Origin: Hyposmocoma kahamanoa
Lineage: Eukaryota; Arthropoda; Insecta; Lepidoptera; Cosmopterigidae
Assembly (NCBI RefSeq): GCF_003589595.1
Contig: NW_020653726.1
Coordinates: 12,170,851 to 12,234,850 of the forward strand
DNA: 64,000 bases
Reading direction: 5' to 3'
Part shown: positions 34,222-45,025 of the stretch, in pieces
Numbering within the stretch: position 1 is the stretch's first letter
How the letters are laid out: each line of letters begins with the position of its first letter
The notes under the pieces: generated by a model
Told to the model about the DNA's origin: nothing
The model's input: only the letters and a program-made list of their open reading frames with translations
Database searches by the model: none
Translations under genes and position numbers: made by a program

Positions 34222-34877
34222 TATGCAGGCGCAAACACTAAAGTTATAAAAACTCGCTAAATTACGTAACGTAAATAGTCACAATTAATACAACCTACGT
34301 ACGCGCATATCGTTCCCAGTCGATAGACAGGAAAGCAGAATCACACGAAGTCGCCACCTGCCGTGCGGTGTTCGTTGTTGGGTGTAATTTTCAAATTTTC
34401 ACCGGTTTTCTCCCAGAAAAACACATGGAATAGTCTGCAAATGTGTTTAAATAACTGATGAATGTTGTTGTTCTGTGTAATAGTGATAATTTAACATGAA
34501 TAATCGAAATTAAATAAGCGAAGTGACATGAAAATTCGAAGTTCCTGTTTACTGTGTCTTTCTATGGCATTTAGTGATTAATCAACGATAATAAAGATGA
34601 ATGTCAGTACAAATGGATGTACTTAGGCAAGCAATGAAGTTTTATGACGAATTTGCATGTAAATTTTGATGAATTTAGTAATTAAAGATGAAATTAACCT
34701 GTAGGTAGGTAAAATTCTCTTTGAAGTTTGAATTGTATCGACGTAACTTACGCAAATCGAAGCAATTCTAGAAATAGGCATAGAAATTGGATAAGAATGC
34801 GCTACTCCTCTTTGTTCTGGTAGTTGTTCTTTGCATAAGCACGTCTCTCGGGATATTTCGTCTTCCAGCGTAATCCA

Positions 34878-34899
34878 CAAAATCACGTCGGAGTCACCA
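34878..34899 (-). other. Primer-binding site for tRNA-Trp
   Basis: On the minus strand TGGTGACTCCGACGTGATTT begins 5 bp after the 5' LTR. It matches the complement of the insect tRNA-Trp(CCA) 3' end (..ATCACGTCGGGGTCACCA) with one mismatch over 18 positions. The tRNA sequence is recalled knowledge; the position directly after the LTR supports the call. Confidence 0.75.
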
Positions 34900-34904
34900 T
34901 AAAA

Positions 34905-35180
34905 TATTGAGTATATTAATTCTTTCGAATTGGTAGGAGCTCTTCCATAATAACACCGATAAACTCGTTAACAGTACAATTTAATGAAGAACTTAATGAC
35001 TTATCACAAATGATGTTTTGAAAATTTCAATATAAAAAATATCTTTGAAAAATCCGCCTGATGCTAGCACTTGTAATTTGAATTCGTCCTTTTAATGACC
35101 TTTTGAATTAACTTTTTAAGGTGCACCCTCGTGTCCTTTGGTACCCCCGCGGCAGTCACTTCGTTTCATCGGCGCGAACA
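34905..35180 (-). repeat. 5' LTR of BEL/Pao element
   Basis: 276 bp, homologous to 29160-29782. On the minus strand it begins TGTTCGC. The two LTRs differ at many positions, so the insertion is not recent. Confidence 0.85.
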
Positions 35181-35384
35181 TTTTTATTTTATTATTATAT
35201 TTGTATCTGGGTATATATTGAGTGATGTGGATACCTGTAATTCGCTCACACATAAGAACTGTGCCTTACCAATGCTGTCGTTTAATCTTATTTTTTCTGT
35301 GTAATCTGTTGGTGTTCCAAATGAATGAATAAATAAATAAAAAGTATCAATTCAGAGCATTGGCACTGCGCCTGCACTGGCATT

Positions 35385-35535
35385 TAAGTTAAAAAGTCCC
35401 ATGTAACAGTAATTTCAGCAGCGCCCTTCAGAACCGAAACGCGGTAATCTCACATTACTGCTTGGCGGCAAAAATAGGTAAGGTGGCAGTACTTCCCTGG
35501 ACGAACTCTTTCACAAGGAGCTCTACTGCTACTAA
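35385..35535 (-). repeat. Dispersed repeat family B, partial, inverted
   Basis: AAGTCCCATGTAACAGTAAT, GAACCGAAACGCGGTAAT, GGCGGCAAAAATAGGTAAGG and CACAAGGAGCTCTACTGCTA are complements of the family landmarks. Confidence 0.6.
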
Positions 35536-35756
35536 CGTACGATATTGAGTTTTTGCAAACACCTGATTCCATATGGTAGATAATTTAGAAAACGCGTTCA
35601 TTGCCATTTCCAAATGACAGTACAATAATAATAATCATAATAATAACCATTTATTTCAGATACAGATACGATACAAAGCAAAACTTTAAAAGTTTCAATA
35701 ATGCGTATGTGGTCGTCGTGTCCTGTGGTAGTCGGTCGCGTCGCTTGGTATACGTG

Positions 35757-37064
35757 AGGCGCACTATAAATTTCCGGAATGAATAAGAAAAAAATACTAT
35801 AAATGATTAGAAATAAATTTATTGTTTCTCAAAATATTTTCCGTTAGCGTTAATGCACTTTGTCATACGAATGAACCAATTTTGAAAACATTTATGCCAC
35901 TCCTTCGTGACAATCTCTGAAACATATTTTTCAGACTCTTCGACTTTCAACCTCTTCAGGTGATAAAAATCGTTGTCTGCGTAACTGGTTCTTAATTTTT
36001 GGAAATAAATAAAAGTAACAAGGTGCCAGGTCGGGACTGTACGCGGGATGGCTCATAAAGTCAACGTTGTTCACCTTCAAAAATTCATTTGTCTGTCAGT
36101 GAAAGGAGATACGGCGTTTACGGTGATTTTTACGGAGTTTGTCAATAACTTCCGGCAAACAAATGGTCGTGTATCAATCACTATTCATGGTACAGCGATT
36201 CTCCGAAGCAACAGTAGCCACGTGTCCAGTTTTATTAAAAAAAGAAGGAATCGTCCGCTTAGAAGCACTTTGTTTCACTTTTGTTGGTTTCTGCTCATCA
36301 CGAAAGACACATAATCTCGATTGCGGCTTTGTTTTGGGATCGTAACTATAAATCCATGTTTCGTCACCTGTTAATAGTAATAGTAACACCTGTTAATTTG
36401 GTGTGGGTCCTATGCCCCACACCAAATTTGACGCACCGTCGTTGAATCTGGTAAGCATAGCATTGCATCAAGTGACGCGATCCGTTTTTTGAGCCTCAGT
36501 CAAATTGTGTGGGACCCACCGAGAGCACAATTTTTTCACACCCGAATGTTTGTGTAGTATTGATCGTATTTAACTCAGGCCATTGCCTAAAGATCCCTCT
36601 CGTAGAATCTCATGGTATGTCACATGTCTGTCTGTTTTGATCATACGGCGCACAGTATCGATGTCTTTGTTGTTCACAGGAGTTAACGAATTTCGTAATG
36701 GTCATCCATCACGAAATTCGTCACTGAGATTCACACGACCGCGTTTGAATTCTGCAAACCAGCCGTAAATAGTCGACTTGCATGGTGCTTCATCGCCAAA
36801 AGCAGTTTGAAGCCGAGCGAAGCTCCGCTGAGCTGTTGAATTACACTATAAAGTCGTAGAAAATCTACTACGAACATTTTCACTAGTTAAATCCATGGTG
36901 ATGTAGACAACCAATTTCTAAAATGACGCCACAATGTAAAAACAAGTGACAGTCAGATGAAACAAACTGTATTCTACAGCCAAAGAGCTCCATTTTCAAA
37001 TGTTGTAATTATTTTTTAAATATTGTTTACGTAAGTGGCCAGTTCCGGAAACTTATAGTGCGCC
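35757..37064 (-). mobile_element. mariner (irritans-like) transposon, full-length but defective
   Basis: About 1.31 kb, the normal mariner size. Inverted ends: the left starts AGGCGCACTATAAATTTCCG and the right, complemented, starts GGGCGCACTATAAGTTTCCG. The right flank is TA; the left flank has decayed to TG. It encodes a transposase on the minus strand. It lies between a BEL/Pao element and family B repeats. Confidence 0.88.
35816..36894 (-). pseudogene. mariner transposase pseudogene
   Basis: Pieces in order on the minus strand: MDLTSENVRSRFSTTL then a stop; LQTAFGDEAPCKSTIYGWFA with EFKRGRVNLSDEFRD (helix-turn-helix DNA-binding part); TGDETWIYSYDPKTKPQS (36360s, first catalytic Asp of the DD34D triad); FFNKTGHVATV; HPAYSPDLAPCYFYLFP (36030s, contains the third catalytic Asp); and a C-terminus CINANGKYFEKQ. 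The second Asp, in the usual HDNAS/HTA block, is deleted: RRISFH is followed by a stop and TNEFL. There are several stops and frameshifts. Confidence 0.85.
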
Positions 37065-37189
37065 CTATGTAATACCCTTATAACTCGTACTGAAGATTTT
37101 ATATCTTCTTTGTTAACAGTAAATATTTTATGCGTAATGTTTTATGTAGGTATGTGTTGTATTGTTCGATCTGTTCTACCATGTATACT

Positions 37190-37490
37190 GTGATACCAAG
37201 TGACGTGATGAATAAGTTATGCGCCAGGTGGTAAGTGACACGCCTGTCCAGAACAATTGCAGTGCCACCCAGAACTCTATATCACAAAGATCTGAGAGGC
37301 ACTGTCAGTGCGCCCGTCACTCTGAGATATAACTTCAAGTTTTATGTATGTGCCTATAGTTTCACCAGCAGCCTTACCCTTCAAAACCAAAACACATTAC
37401 TGCTCACATAACTGCTTGGCGGAAGAAATAAGTAAGGTTGCAGTATTTCCCTGGACGAAATCTTTAACAATGAACTCTATTGCTATTAAA
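37190..37490 (-). repeat. Dispersed repeat family B, near full-length, inverted
   Basis: GGTGGTAAGTGACACGCCTG, CACTCTGAGATATAACTTCA and GGCGGAAGAAATAAGTAAGG are the complements of the family order. Confidence 0.6.
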
Positions 37491-37569
37491 AGGTGACATC
37501 AGGTGTGACAGTCTTTTTTTTTTTTCAAATTAGCATTAATACTCGAGCGTCATTATTTAATCTTTTTTT

Positions 37570-37735
37570 ATGATACTAGGCGATAGAAAGAACGTCGAAC
37601 CAAAGTCGTGCGCCTGGTGGTAACACACCTGTTCATAACAGTTGCAGTGCCACTCAGAGCTTTAAGTCGCAAAGGTCTGGGGGCCACTACATCAGACGCC
37701 TTCAGACAAATTAAGTTGACAAGTGTCTGTTCTTT
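37570..37735 (-). repeat. Dispersed repeat family B, partial, inverted
   Basis: AAAGTCGTGCGCCTGGTGGT, CAGTTGCAGTGCCACTCAGA and AATTAAGTTGACAAGTGTCT match the first half of the inverted unit. Confidence 0.5.
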
Positions 37736-38734
37736 CATCACTTTAATTTGAGTTGCTAAGCGTGTGCTTCTTTGCATTAACTGTTCTGTACTATTCGGGT
37801 TTCTGCGAACTCTAGTATCACTAACGGTTCTCTTGAACAAACATGTAAAACTAATCTATGATGCCGATGTGAACCATAATGTTTCTTCGAGTACATTATC
37901 ATGCTTTTTTCTCAATTTATTAGAACATAGACTACATAATGAGATGATAAAAGCAATGAAAAGATTAATTTTTTACTGAACCGAATAATGGCCGACAGGA
38001 AAAAATTCTTGACCACGCCGGCTTTGCGAATTACAAAAATTTTATTTCGTATAAGAAATTAGTTAAGACCTATCTAGGTACACTATGCAGTCAGTAGACC
38101 GACTACAGTCCGTACTAATAATTTGTTACCAAAACTTATTACTATCGCCTTAATTCCAAGGTCAAAGCGTAATCGCCATTTACCCATAACACCTATTTAT
38201 TTTTGAAGTTTTTGGCACGCTGTACATAAATCATGATCTATACAATAGGTATAGTCCATACCAAATGGTTGACAGTGCACAACACAAATTTAGCGCCTGC
38301 TCTTATACGCTTTGCTAGGAAGTGCTACATCCTTCCGCTCTAGACTATTCAGGGAATATATCTGCAACTTCTAACGACTTCAGCTTAAGTCTAACTCCGC
38401 AATCGAATTTGCAAGTTGTACACTCTCGTGTTTGTGAGGGTTATTAGCTAATACGGCAAAGCTGTTAGATATGTAGAAGTTGCGAAGTTACCTACTACCT
38501 TAAAATAAGTTACCTATCTTAGGTTCCTGATAAACTACATTTTAGTGCGAATTCACGACGTTGCACCGTACGTGTCAAGCTACATTTCGTGTTTTACCGA
38601 GGACTCAATAATCAATAAACGTGGACAACCTCGAAAAAAATGCAAACGCTCGCTTCGTTTATGAAACAATTTGAGGTTTTTTAAAATAGTAGTTTACCTG
38701 TGTACGTTTCATACCTTTCTGAAGCTTTTGAGAA

Positions 38735-39110
38735 TTATAATTATTAATACAAAAATCGAACGCTAAGAAAAATTCCTTCGATCCGGCTGTATTCGATCCG
38801 GTGCCTTCAAGCATACCTTGTCAGACCGTCTCCCAACTGAGCCACAGAACGAACCAGCAGATGCTACAAATTTTTCTATACGCTTATTATAGATCTTTGC
38901 TTTTTGTTTTAACGGTTTTTTGTCAAATTAATTTTTCTAAGTGTTCGATCTTCATATTAATAATAATTTTGTTGTAACGGTTTTTTGTCAAATTAAGTGT
39001 TCTAAGAGTTCAATCTTTATATTAATGATAATAACAAACTAATAATATAAAGAAAAATTATAAATTTCACAAAAATAATTAATTATCACGTTAATAAAAC
39101 ATCGTGATAT
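38735..39110. mobile_element. Inverted-arm tRNA-SINE, copy C (diverged)
   Basis: The left arm is ATAATTATTAATACAAAAAT then CGAACGCTAAGAAAAATTCC. The tRNA-like core is on the minus strand (complement of GTATTCGATCCGGTGCC and CCCAACTGAGCCACAG). The right arm TTCTAAGTGTTCGATCTTCA is present twice in tandem (~38935 and ~38998), followed by the extension (ATTTCACAAAAATAATTAAT). Confidence 0.55.
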
Positions 39111-39372
39111 TCAATAAACTTAAAAATTACTTTAGATAACTACTTATTTGATGTGCAAATCTCCCACTAACTGTAAGTAATAGTGTTTATTCTGTGGCAA
39201 GGGTCTCGTCGTCATGACGGAGTCGCTTAGTGATTTTCATAGCAATTACTTTCCATCGACTGTCATTCAGTATGTCTAAAATCCGGGCAGCTCCTTACCC
39301 ACTATGCGAATACCATAAAATGCATAATCCTCTTGAGGAATCTTGTCAAATGTACTCTAAGTAAAGTGTAGT

Positions 39373-39530
39373 TAGGGAAGTGCTGCCACCATACCTATTT
39401 CTGCCCCCAAATAGTATGTAAGCATTACTGCGTTTCGGTCTTGAACAATATGAGGACTCAGGGTGACAGGCGCAATTTCAACGCCCCTCAGGTACTTGCG
39501 ATTTTTGGGTAGATGTGTAATTTACTACCA
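39373..39530 (+). repeat. Dispersed repeat family B, partial
   Basis: GGGAAGTGCTGCCACCATAC, TTTCTGCCCCCAAATAGTAT and CAGGGTGACAGGCGCAATTT are present. The copy is cut short where the MITE at 39531 begins. Confidence 0.5.
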
Positions 39531-39691
39531 GCCCCCGTAGCATGACTACACATGATAGTCGCGACACGCGCGATAAAATTGAAATAAGCGAGCGCTATTG
39601 ACTGTCTCAATCAGATCTAATTTAGATAGCCAATAGAGCGCGCTTATTTCAATTTTATCACGCAATATATGCGTAGCCATGCTAAGGGGGC
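39531..39691. mobile_element. Small MITE with long terminal inverted repeats
   Basis: 161 bp. The ends are GCCCCCGTAGCATGACTAC and the complement of GTAGCCATGCTAAGGGGGC. The inner arms continue with GCGATAAAATTGAAATAAGC on both sides. Nearly the whole unit is fold-back. No target duplication could be fixed. It abuts a family B fragment. Confidence 0.65.
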
Positions 39692-40367
39692 AGATGCATA
39701 TAGTATAACTATGTTTGCACCGTCATAAAAAACTAACTATTACTTTGCAACATAGTATGTAAGACTTTTTTTCTTTAATTTTATTCATTAGTTAGATTCT
39801 TGTCCGAAATAATTTTTTATTATTATTAAGTAAAATTGCGCCATAGTTACTATAAACAGCGCCGACTCTCGTCCATGAAGTGCCCGGGTGCAATCAATAC
39901 CCTGGCGCTCTCTAGTAGGCACGCGATCGAAATTGAATACTTATATTAGGACAATGACTTAACATTTATATTGTCCCCTGGGATTGAAATTCGAGAGCAA
40001 ATGGGGCAATTATAAGTGATTGCGTGGCGAGGGAAGCACGCTTTTTGGAGGCGTTGCGAACGACATTCGGCGCTCCCTAAGACCCTACACCCGTAAGCGG
40101 CGCACTCCCTGCATCATAGGTAAAGTCAGCACTGACCCTAAATAAAAGATAGTAATACATTGGTACTATTATTGTAATAATTATACAAAGGATGAAAAAA
40201 TAAATCTGATGATGAATATATGGGAAATGTGCCTTACAATTCATACACCTCGTAAGTCTGCTAACCTACGACAAAAGCAGAATTAAATGCATCTATAATC
40301 AATTTAAACCCGTATCTACACTACTTTGCAAAACACAAAACAATCAACAAACGATAGTCGCTAGTTA

Positions 40368-40745
40368 GTGGGGTAATTCACGTAATCAAACCGTTACGAT
40401 ATCGTAGCGATTTAGTCGTTAAACTGCTTTTCCGTATTCATGTGTGACAGTGAACGTCAACGAGTCCAATTTTAAAGTCGTTCGATCCAAATGTCGTTAA
40501 AGCGTAGTTTTCTGGTATATGAATCGAACTTCAATCTCTGCTAAAATTTTGACAGTTCTTTCAATAGACTTATGTCAAATTTCTCAATCCAAGATGTCGT
40601 TCATTAGTCGTTACGTTTCGATTCTACTCTTATCAACGTTCGTTACAGTGATACGCGAATACCCACTTTGGATAGGACTTCGATCGAACGACTACGTAAC
40701 TTCAACGATGTTTCGATAGCTTTAACTTACGTGAATCGCACTACA
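40368..40745. mobile_element. Probable MITE with ATTCACGTAA terminal inverted repeats
   Basis: The left end TAGTGGGGTAATTCACGTAA corresponds to the complement of the right end (GTAGTGCGATTCACGTAA); both continue into related TA.CGA-rich sequence. The interior is rich in GTCGTTA/TAACGAC words and has no coding frame. Limits are approximate. Confidence 0.45.
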
Positions 40746-40764
40746 GGTTTCTTACCCGTGAAAA

Positions 40765-41036
40765 TACCCGGAAGCCATGGTAGCCTTATGGTTTCATCTA
40801 CTGCCTCTCAAGCAGAGGGTGTAGGTACGAATTCGGGATTACATCTTTAAGTTTCTCGAAATTTATGTGCGAAATTTACCATCATTTAGAAGAAAACACC
40901 GCGATGAAACCTACACGTCGAAGAAGGTTCAGAACCCTCGAAAAACGTGTAAAGTCCCGCATTTGGACAACGTGGCGTACTATGACCAAAACCCTCGCTG
41001 AGAGGAGACCCGTGCCCAACAGTGGGACGTATAAAT
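40765..41036 (+). repeat. tRNA-derived lepidopteran SINE (diverged)
   Basis: A head with CATGGTAGCCTTATGGTTTC (box A region) and TACGAATTCGGGATTACATC (degenerate box B) is followed by TTATGTGCGAAATTTACCAT, AGAAAACACCGCGATGAAAC, ACGTGGCGTACTATGACCAA and the ending GACCCGTGCCCAACAGTGGG. This order is that of a SINE widespread in moths and butterflies whose tail reads GCCCAGCAGTGGGA. Confidence 0.65.
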
Positions 41037-41059
41037 GAGTCAATGATAAGATTTCCCAC

Positions 41060-41160
41060 CACGTGTGAGAAAGCTCTGAGTGGTACTGCAATTGCAATGG
41101 ATAGGAGTGTCGCTTACCACCAGCCACACGACTTGTTCGCCCAATCACTTGGTATCATAA
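41060..41160 (+). repeat. Dispersed repeat family B, 3' part
   Basis: AAAGCTCTGAGTGGTACTGC, GTCGCTTACCACCAGCCACA and CACTTGGTATCATAAAAAAA; a recognisable end of the unit. Confidence 0.6.
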
Positions 41161-41318
41161 AAAAAAGTTAATAATATTAACACCTTCCAGGTTTCTCTGA
41201 AAATAAAACATTCTCATGTTAAAACGGTTCTTACGAGCTGTGCAACATCTTCTTCTTCAAGTGCCTCTCCATTATTAAAGGTCGGCAATCAGTTTTCTAT
41301 ATCTTTCTTTGCCCAGAG

Positions 41319-41700
41319 CTAGCCTAAACAGTAAAGTTCTTCCACGGTCTTGATGCCGATCCACTCCCTGTTGTTACGAAGCCATGCGATTTTCCTTCTT
41401 CCAACCTTCCGCTTCCCAGCTACTTTGCCCATCATTATGGTGTGCAATAGATGATATCGGTCGTGTACATGGCCCAAATAGGCAACTTTCCGCTGCTTGA
41501 CAGTGCGTACCATCTCCGCTTTCTATGCCATATGTTTAAGGACCTCGACATTCGTGACCTTGTTCGTCCAACTGATGCGAAGCATTCTACGATAACATCT
41601 TATTTTGAACGCTTCAAGTTTCTTACTGAGGTCTTCTTTTATGGTCTATAATTCATATCCATAAAGAACGACTATGCAACATACGAGTTCTTTATTTCAA
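41319..41700 (-). pseudogene. LINE ORF2 C-terminal relic (RTE-like)
   Basis: The minus strand encodes CIVVLYGYEL, KKLEAFKIRCYRRMLRISW, TNKVTNVEVLKHM, a stop, then KQRKVAYLGHVHD, GKVAGKRKVGRRKIAWLRNN and REWIGIKTVEEL. The order (LLYG.ETW, LE.FE.WCYRR(M)L(R)I(S/P)W, KL.YLGH(V/I)(M/L)R, GK..GKR..GRR(R/K)..WL.NL..W) is that of RTE/LINE ORF2 C-termini common in insects. Stops confirm decay. Confidence 0.75.
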
Positions 41701-42160
41701 TTCGCTTAAGCTTCGTCTCCAAGGAGAAGTTAATGTGACCTTCGTTCGACATATCATTTCAGTGGTAGGTAGACATTCGCATACTCAGAAAACCACTTAT
41801 ACTCACAATTGCGCCGCTAGGCGTATGTCGCTTTCATCGTCAAATTGTCATACATCTGTGTCTGTCTGCATCGAATTTATAATATAACTATGTTCTCTAT
41901 ATACAGGGTTATTTGTAAAATATTAAACATCATAGGACTATATTACTAACATCATAAATAACAACTTTTGTTCCACGACTATTTTTCAAACCACAAATTA
42001 TCTGACACTTAATAGATCTGTATTTGGTAGTAAGTTGTTGTGTTGTATGTAAGCAACGCCTCACACGTTTAAAGCGATCTATTTAAATATTTTTATTTTT
42101 GTACGTATGTAAAATCAAATTTATTATTAAAGTCCATCCAACAAAAGTTGTTTTATAATG

Positions 42161-42686
42161 TAGGAAATGAAACTATTTTTCCGGATTTAAATCGCGTATA
42201 TTTGTTTNNNNNNNNNNNNNNNNNNNNNNNNNNNNNNNNNNNNNNNNNNNNNNNNNNNNNNNNNNNNNNNNNNNNNNNNNNNNNNNNNNNNNNNNNNNNN
42301 NNNNNNNNNNNNNNNNNNNNNNNNNNNNNNNNNNNNNNNNNNNNNNNNNNNNNNNNNNNNNNNNNNNNNNNNNNNNNNNNNNNNNNNNNNNNNNNNNNNN
42401 NNNNNNNNNNNNNNNNNNNNNNNNNNNNNNNNNNNNNNNNNNNNNNNNNNNNNNNNNNNNNNNNNNNNNNNNNNNNNNNNNNNNNNNNNNNNNNNNNNNN
42501 NNNNNNNNNNNNNNNNNNNNNNNNNNNNNNNNNNNNNNNNNNNNNNNNNNNNNNNNNNNNNNNNNNNNNNNNNNNNNNNNNNNNNNNNNNNNNNNNNNNN
42601 NNNNNNNAAACAAATATACGCGATTTAAATCCGGAAAAATAGTTTCATTTCCTATGTGTAACAATCGCGAAAACCTAAGAACTCGA
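42161..42686 (+). mobile_element. Penelope-type inverted-repeat element, copy 4, with assembly gap
   Basis: Perfect 13 bp duplication TTGTTTTATAATG (42148-42160 and 42687-42699). The left arm starts TAGGAAATGAAACTATTTTTC; the right side has the inverted arm plus the extension ending AAGAACTCGA. The two flanking arms are near-identical complements. The centre is unknown (400 N), so its length and content cannot be judged. Confidence 0.75.
42208..42607. other. Assembly gap, 400 N
   Basis: Exactly 400 N, probably a placeholder length. It starts and stops inside matching inverted arms. Reading frames crossing it are meaningless. Confidence 0.98.
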
Positions 42687-42699
42687 TTGTTTTATAATG

Positions 42700-44440
42700 A
42701 TTTTTCATTTCAAATATATCACTAAAACCGGCAACGGAAAGAGCCAATTTGAAGAGTGCAGTAAATATTCAATGAACCATTATCATCCATTATTGGATGT
42801 TTAGTTAAATTTCTTTCGGTATATTGGGGGAAAAAAACATAATAGTCGTAACCTGTAACTAGTAATAAAATCAATAAGAAATCGGGTACGTCTTAGATAT
42901 CGGTTCTGTATACCTTTCACTTTTTCTACCTGTAAGTGCAGTATCACCGATCAAAATTTTTTTTCATTTCGTCTAAAAAGTAACGATACTTATTTATACA
43001 AGAACGTTAACAAAATCAAAACAATAGATTCAGAGTATCCTTTGTAACACTTTCTCTGGTTTCATTAATTTTTAAGATACAACCTCTTTGTTATACATTA
43101 TGATCATAACAAAGACATCTTTGTTATATACATATGTGTATAAGAAGGCATACACATAATTGTGTTTTATTGCAGGATTTAAAAAGGTGTCGACGACACG
43201 ACCAGAATCTTTAAGGTTGCCTTTAAGCTCCATGAACTTTTGGAATAGATACTTGATACACATTCATTTAACGCAAGAATTAATCCCGCTATAAAAAACA
43301 ATAAGCACTAAGTACTTGAGTGATAATCCTCACATTGGCGCCATTGTTTCGCTAGTTAAAACAAACAAGCTGGTTTATTATAAATTAAGTTAAGATCCCT
43401 TTAACTTCAGCACTCGCGTATGTACAAGTTACTTACCTACCTAGAACAATATTATGGGAGCTGAGAAGTTTTCAAATTTGCCACAAGCAACTTGGAAAGC
43501 TTTGAACTTGTCGGAATCTCAAATTTATTACTTTTAATAAAAATGGACCAACATTCCTACATCTGAGTTTAATAAATTTTGCGGAGACGAGGAAAAATTA
43601 CAAAATTATGTATTCCTACTCCCAGGTGGGTAGTTAGGCAATTTACGTCGGTATACCCCTTGATCTTTCATTAATCAAATATGTATATATTAGTAACCGA
43701 CCACTGAAATAGTTACGAAAGTTTCCGCTTAGTGTACATCTAGACAATTTATAAGAAACCGTTTAGCTCGCTACCAACCGTTTGGCACGACTGATTTTCA
43801 ATAAAAGGGTAATCAATCACGATCAAGCACAGAAGTAGCCAAAAATATCTTCACAGATTCATGACAACAAAGACCTTATTGTGACGTGATAGGGTAGATG
43901 TAGATATAGATGAGATGTTTTGCTTTCATTCGGAATTGTCGTAAAGCAAAAACTTAAGGAAACTAAATATAGCCCACATAAATAATATAAGCCCACAAAC
44001 AAAAGTGAAAGAACACAAACAACTTGATGACGCGACTCGCATACTCGAGATCAGCTAGTCAATACTAAGGGTTTCTAATGCTATTCCGGACTAAACGCTC
44101 ACCTTGTACGGCAAAATCGCTAAAATCTAGGGGCGGCAATTAGAGAGGGTCCACATTAACATAAAGAGGACCTAAGTAAATACACATATAGGTACTGCAG
44201 AGATCGTATAGATGAGTAGGTCTCTACATCTTTTGTGCCTATAGATGCACGTATAAGTCTTCGAATCATAATTTAAAAGTGTTTGTTAAATAATGTAATG
44301 TGTAGTATATACGTACAACTTTTTAAATATCTTTCGACAATTTTCGTGTTTCGGCTGTCGTTGGGTGACTATTGCACTTGGTGCAGATCCGATGCACTCT
44401 ATGAGCTTGGAAGTATGTTACTACCATGATAACAGGGCAA
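42700..44440. other. AT-rich non-coding stretch
   Basis: No gene or repeat family recognised. The frame at 44365-44670 overlaps a GC-richer dispersed segment (~44475-44525) shared with ~5740-5805. Confidence 0.35.
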
Positions 44441-44744
44441 TTGTGGTAACTCCATTCATATGCAGCAGCGCGGGCTATATGTGTGCACGCCCGCCTCGCG
44501 CCGCCGTTTACGGACGCTCACCATGCAACGTGAGTGCATCGCGAAATTATACGAATGTGTTCGTACACGTCACGTGGCGGGCGCGCACACTTAAAAACTT
44601 TGCTGTTACGTTTGTATGGAATTGCCATACTTGTCTTATTATACTATGTTACTACTCTTTAGCCTCCTAAATCCCCGTGTACATCAAAATGTATGTAAAG
44701 TGATTCAGATAATAATATTACAACTATGATCAAATTTAGTAGCC

Positions 44745-45025
44745 GTAAAGCTCTTTGTGAAACAATTTGTCCAAGGAAGTACTGTTACCTTACCTATTTC
44801 TGCCGCCATGCAGTAACGTGAGCATTATTGCCAGTTCCGGTTATGAAGGGTAAGGGTGCTTGTGAAATTATAGGCTCATGGGACTTGTTAATATATGTCT
44901 CAGGGTGCAGTGGCAATGCCCCTCAGATCTTTGCGATTTAAAGCTCTGAGTGGTACTGCAACTGTAATGGACAGGCGTGTAGCTTACCACTAAGCTCACG
45001 ACTTGTTCGTACCGTCGTTTAATAT
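44745..45025 (+). repeat. Dispersed repeat family B, near full-length copy
   Basis: AAAGCTCTTTGTGAAACAAT, CTATTTCTGCCGCCATGCAG, TTGCGATTTAAAGCTCTGAG, GACAGGCGTGTAGCTTACCA and CACGACTTGTTCGTACCGTC in order. Confidence 0.65.

Larger units (their letters stand above)
29160..35180 (-). mobile_element. BEL/Pao LTR retrotransposon, decayed and internally deleted
   Basis: On the minus strand the order is 5' LTR (35180-34905), primer-binding site, gag, pol remnants, 3' LTR (29782-29160). Gag, RNase H, zinc-binding integrase, integrase core and the C-terminal DUF5641-type domain are recognisable in BEL/Pao order. Protease and most of RT are absent. At least three later insertions interrupt it: 29305-29628 (SINE), ~30600-31085 (unidentified) and ~32365-32737 (a plus-strand retroposon tail). 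Frameshifts and stops are present throughout, so it is inactive. No clear host duplication is seen at the outer ends. Confidence 0.88.

Noticed and set aside
34623..34886. Minus frame of 87 codons between LTR and gag
   Set aside because: It lies in the BEL/Pao leader overlapping the primer-binding site; no homology to gag.
42148..42664. Open frames of ~163 codons on both strands
   Set aside because: They run through 400 N; the frames are artefacts of the gap.
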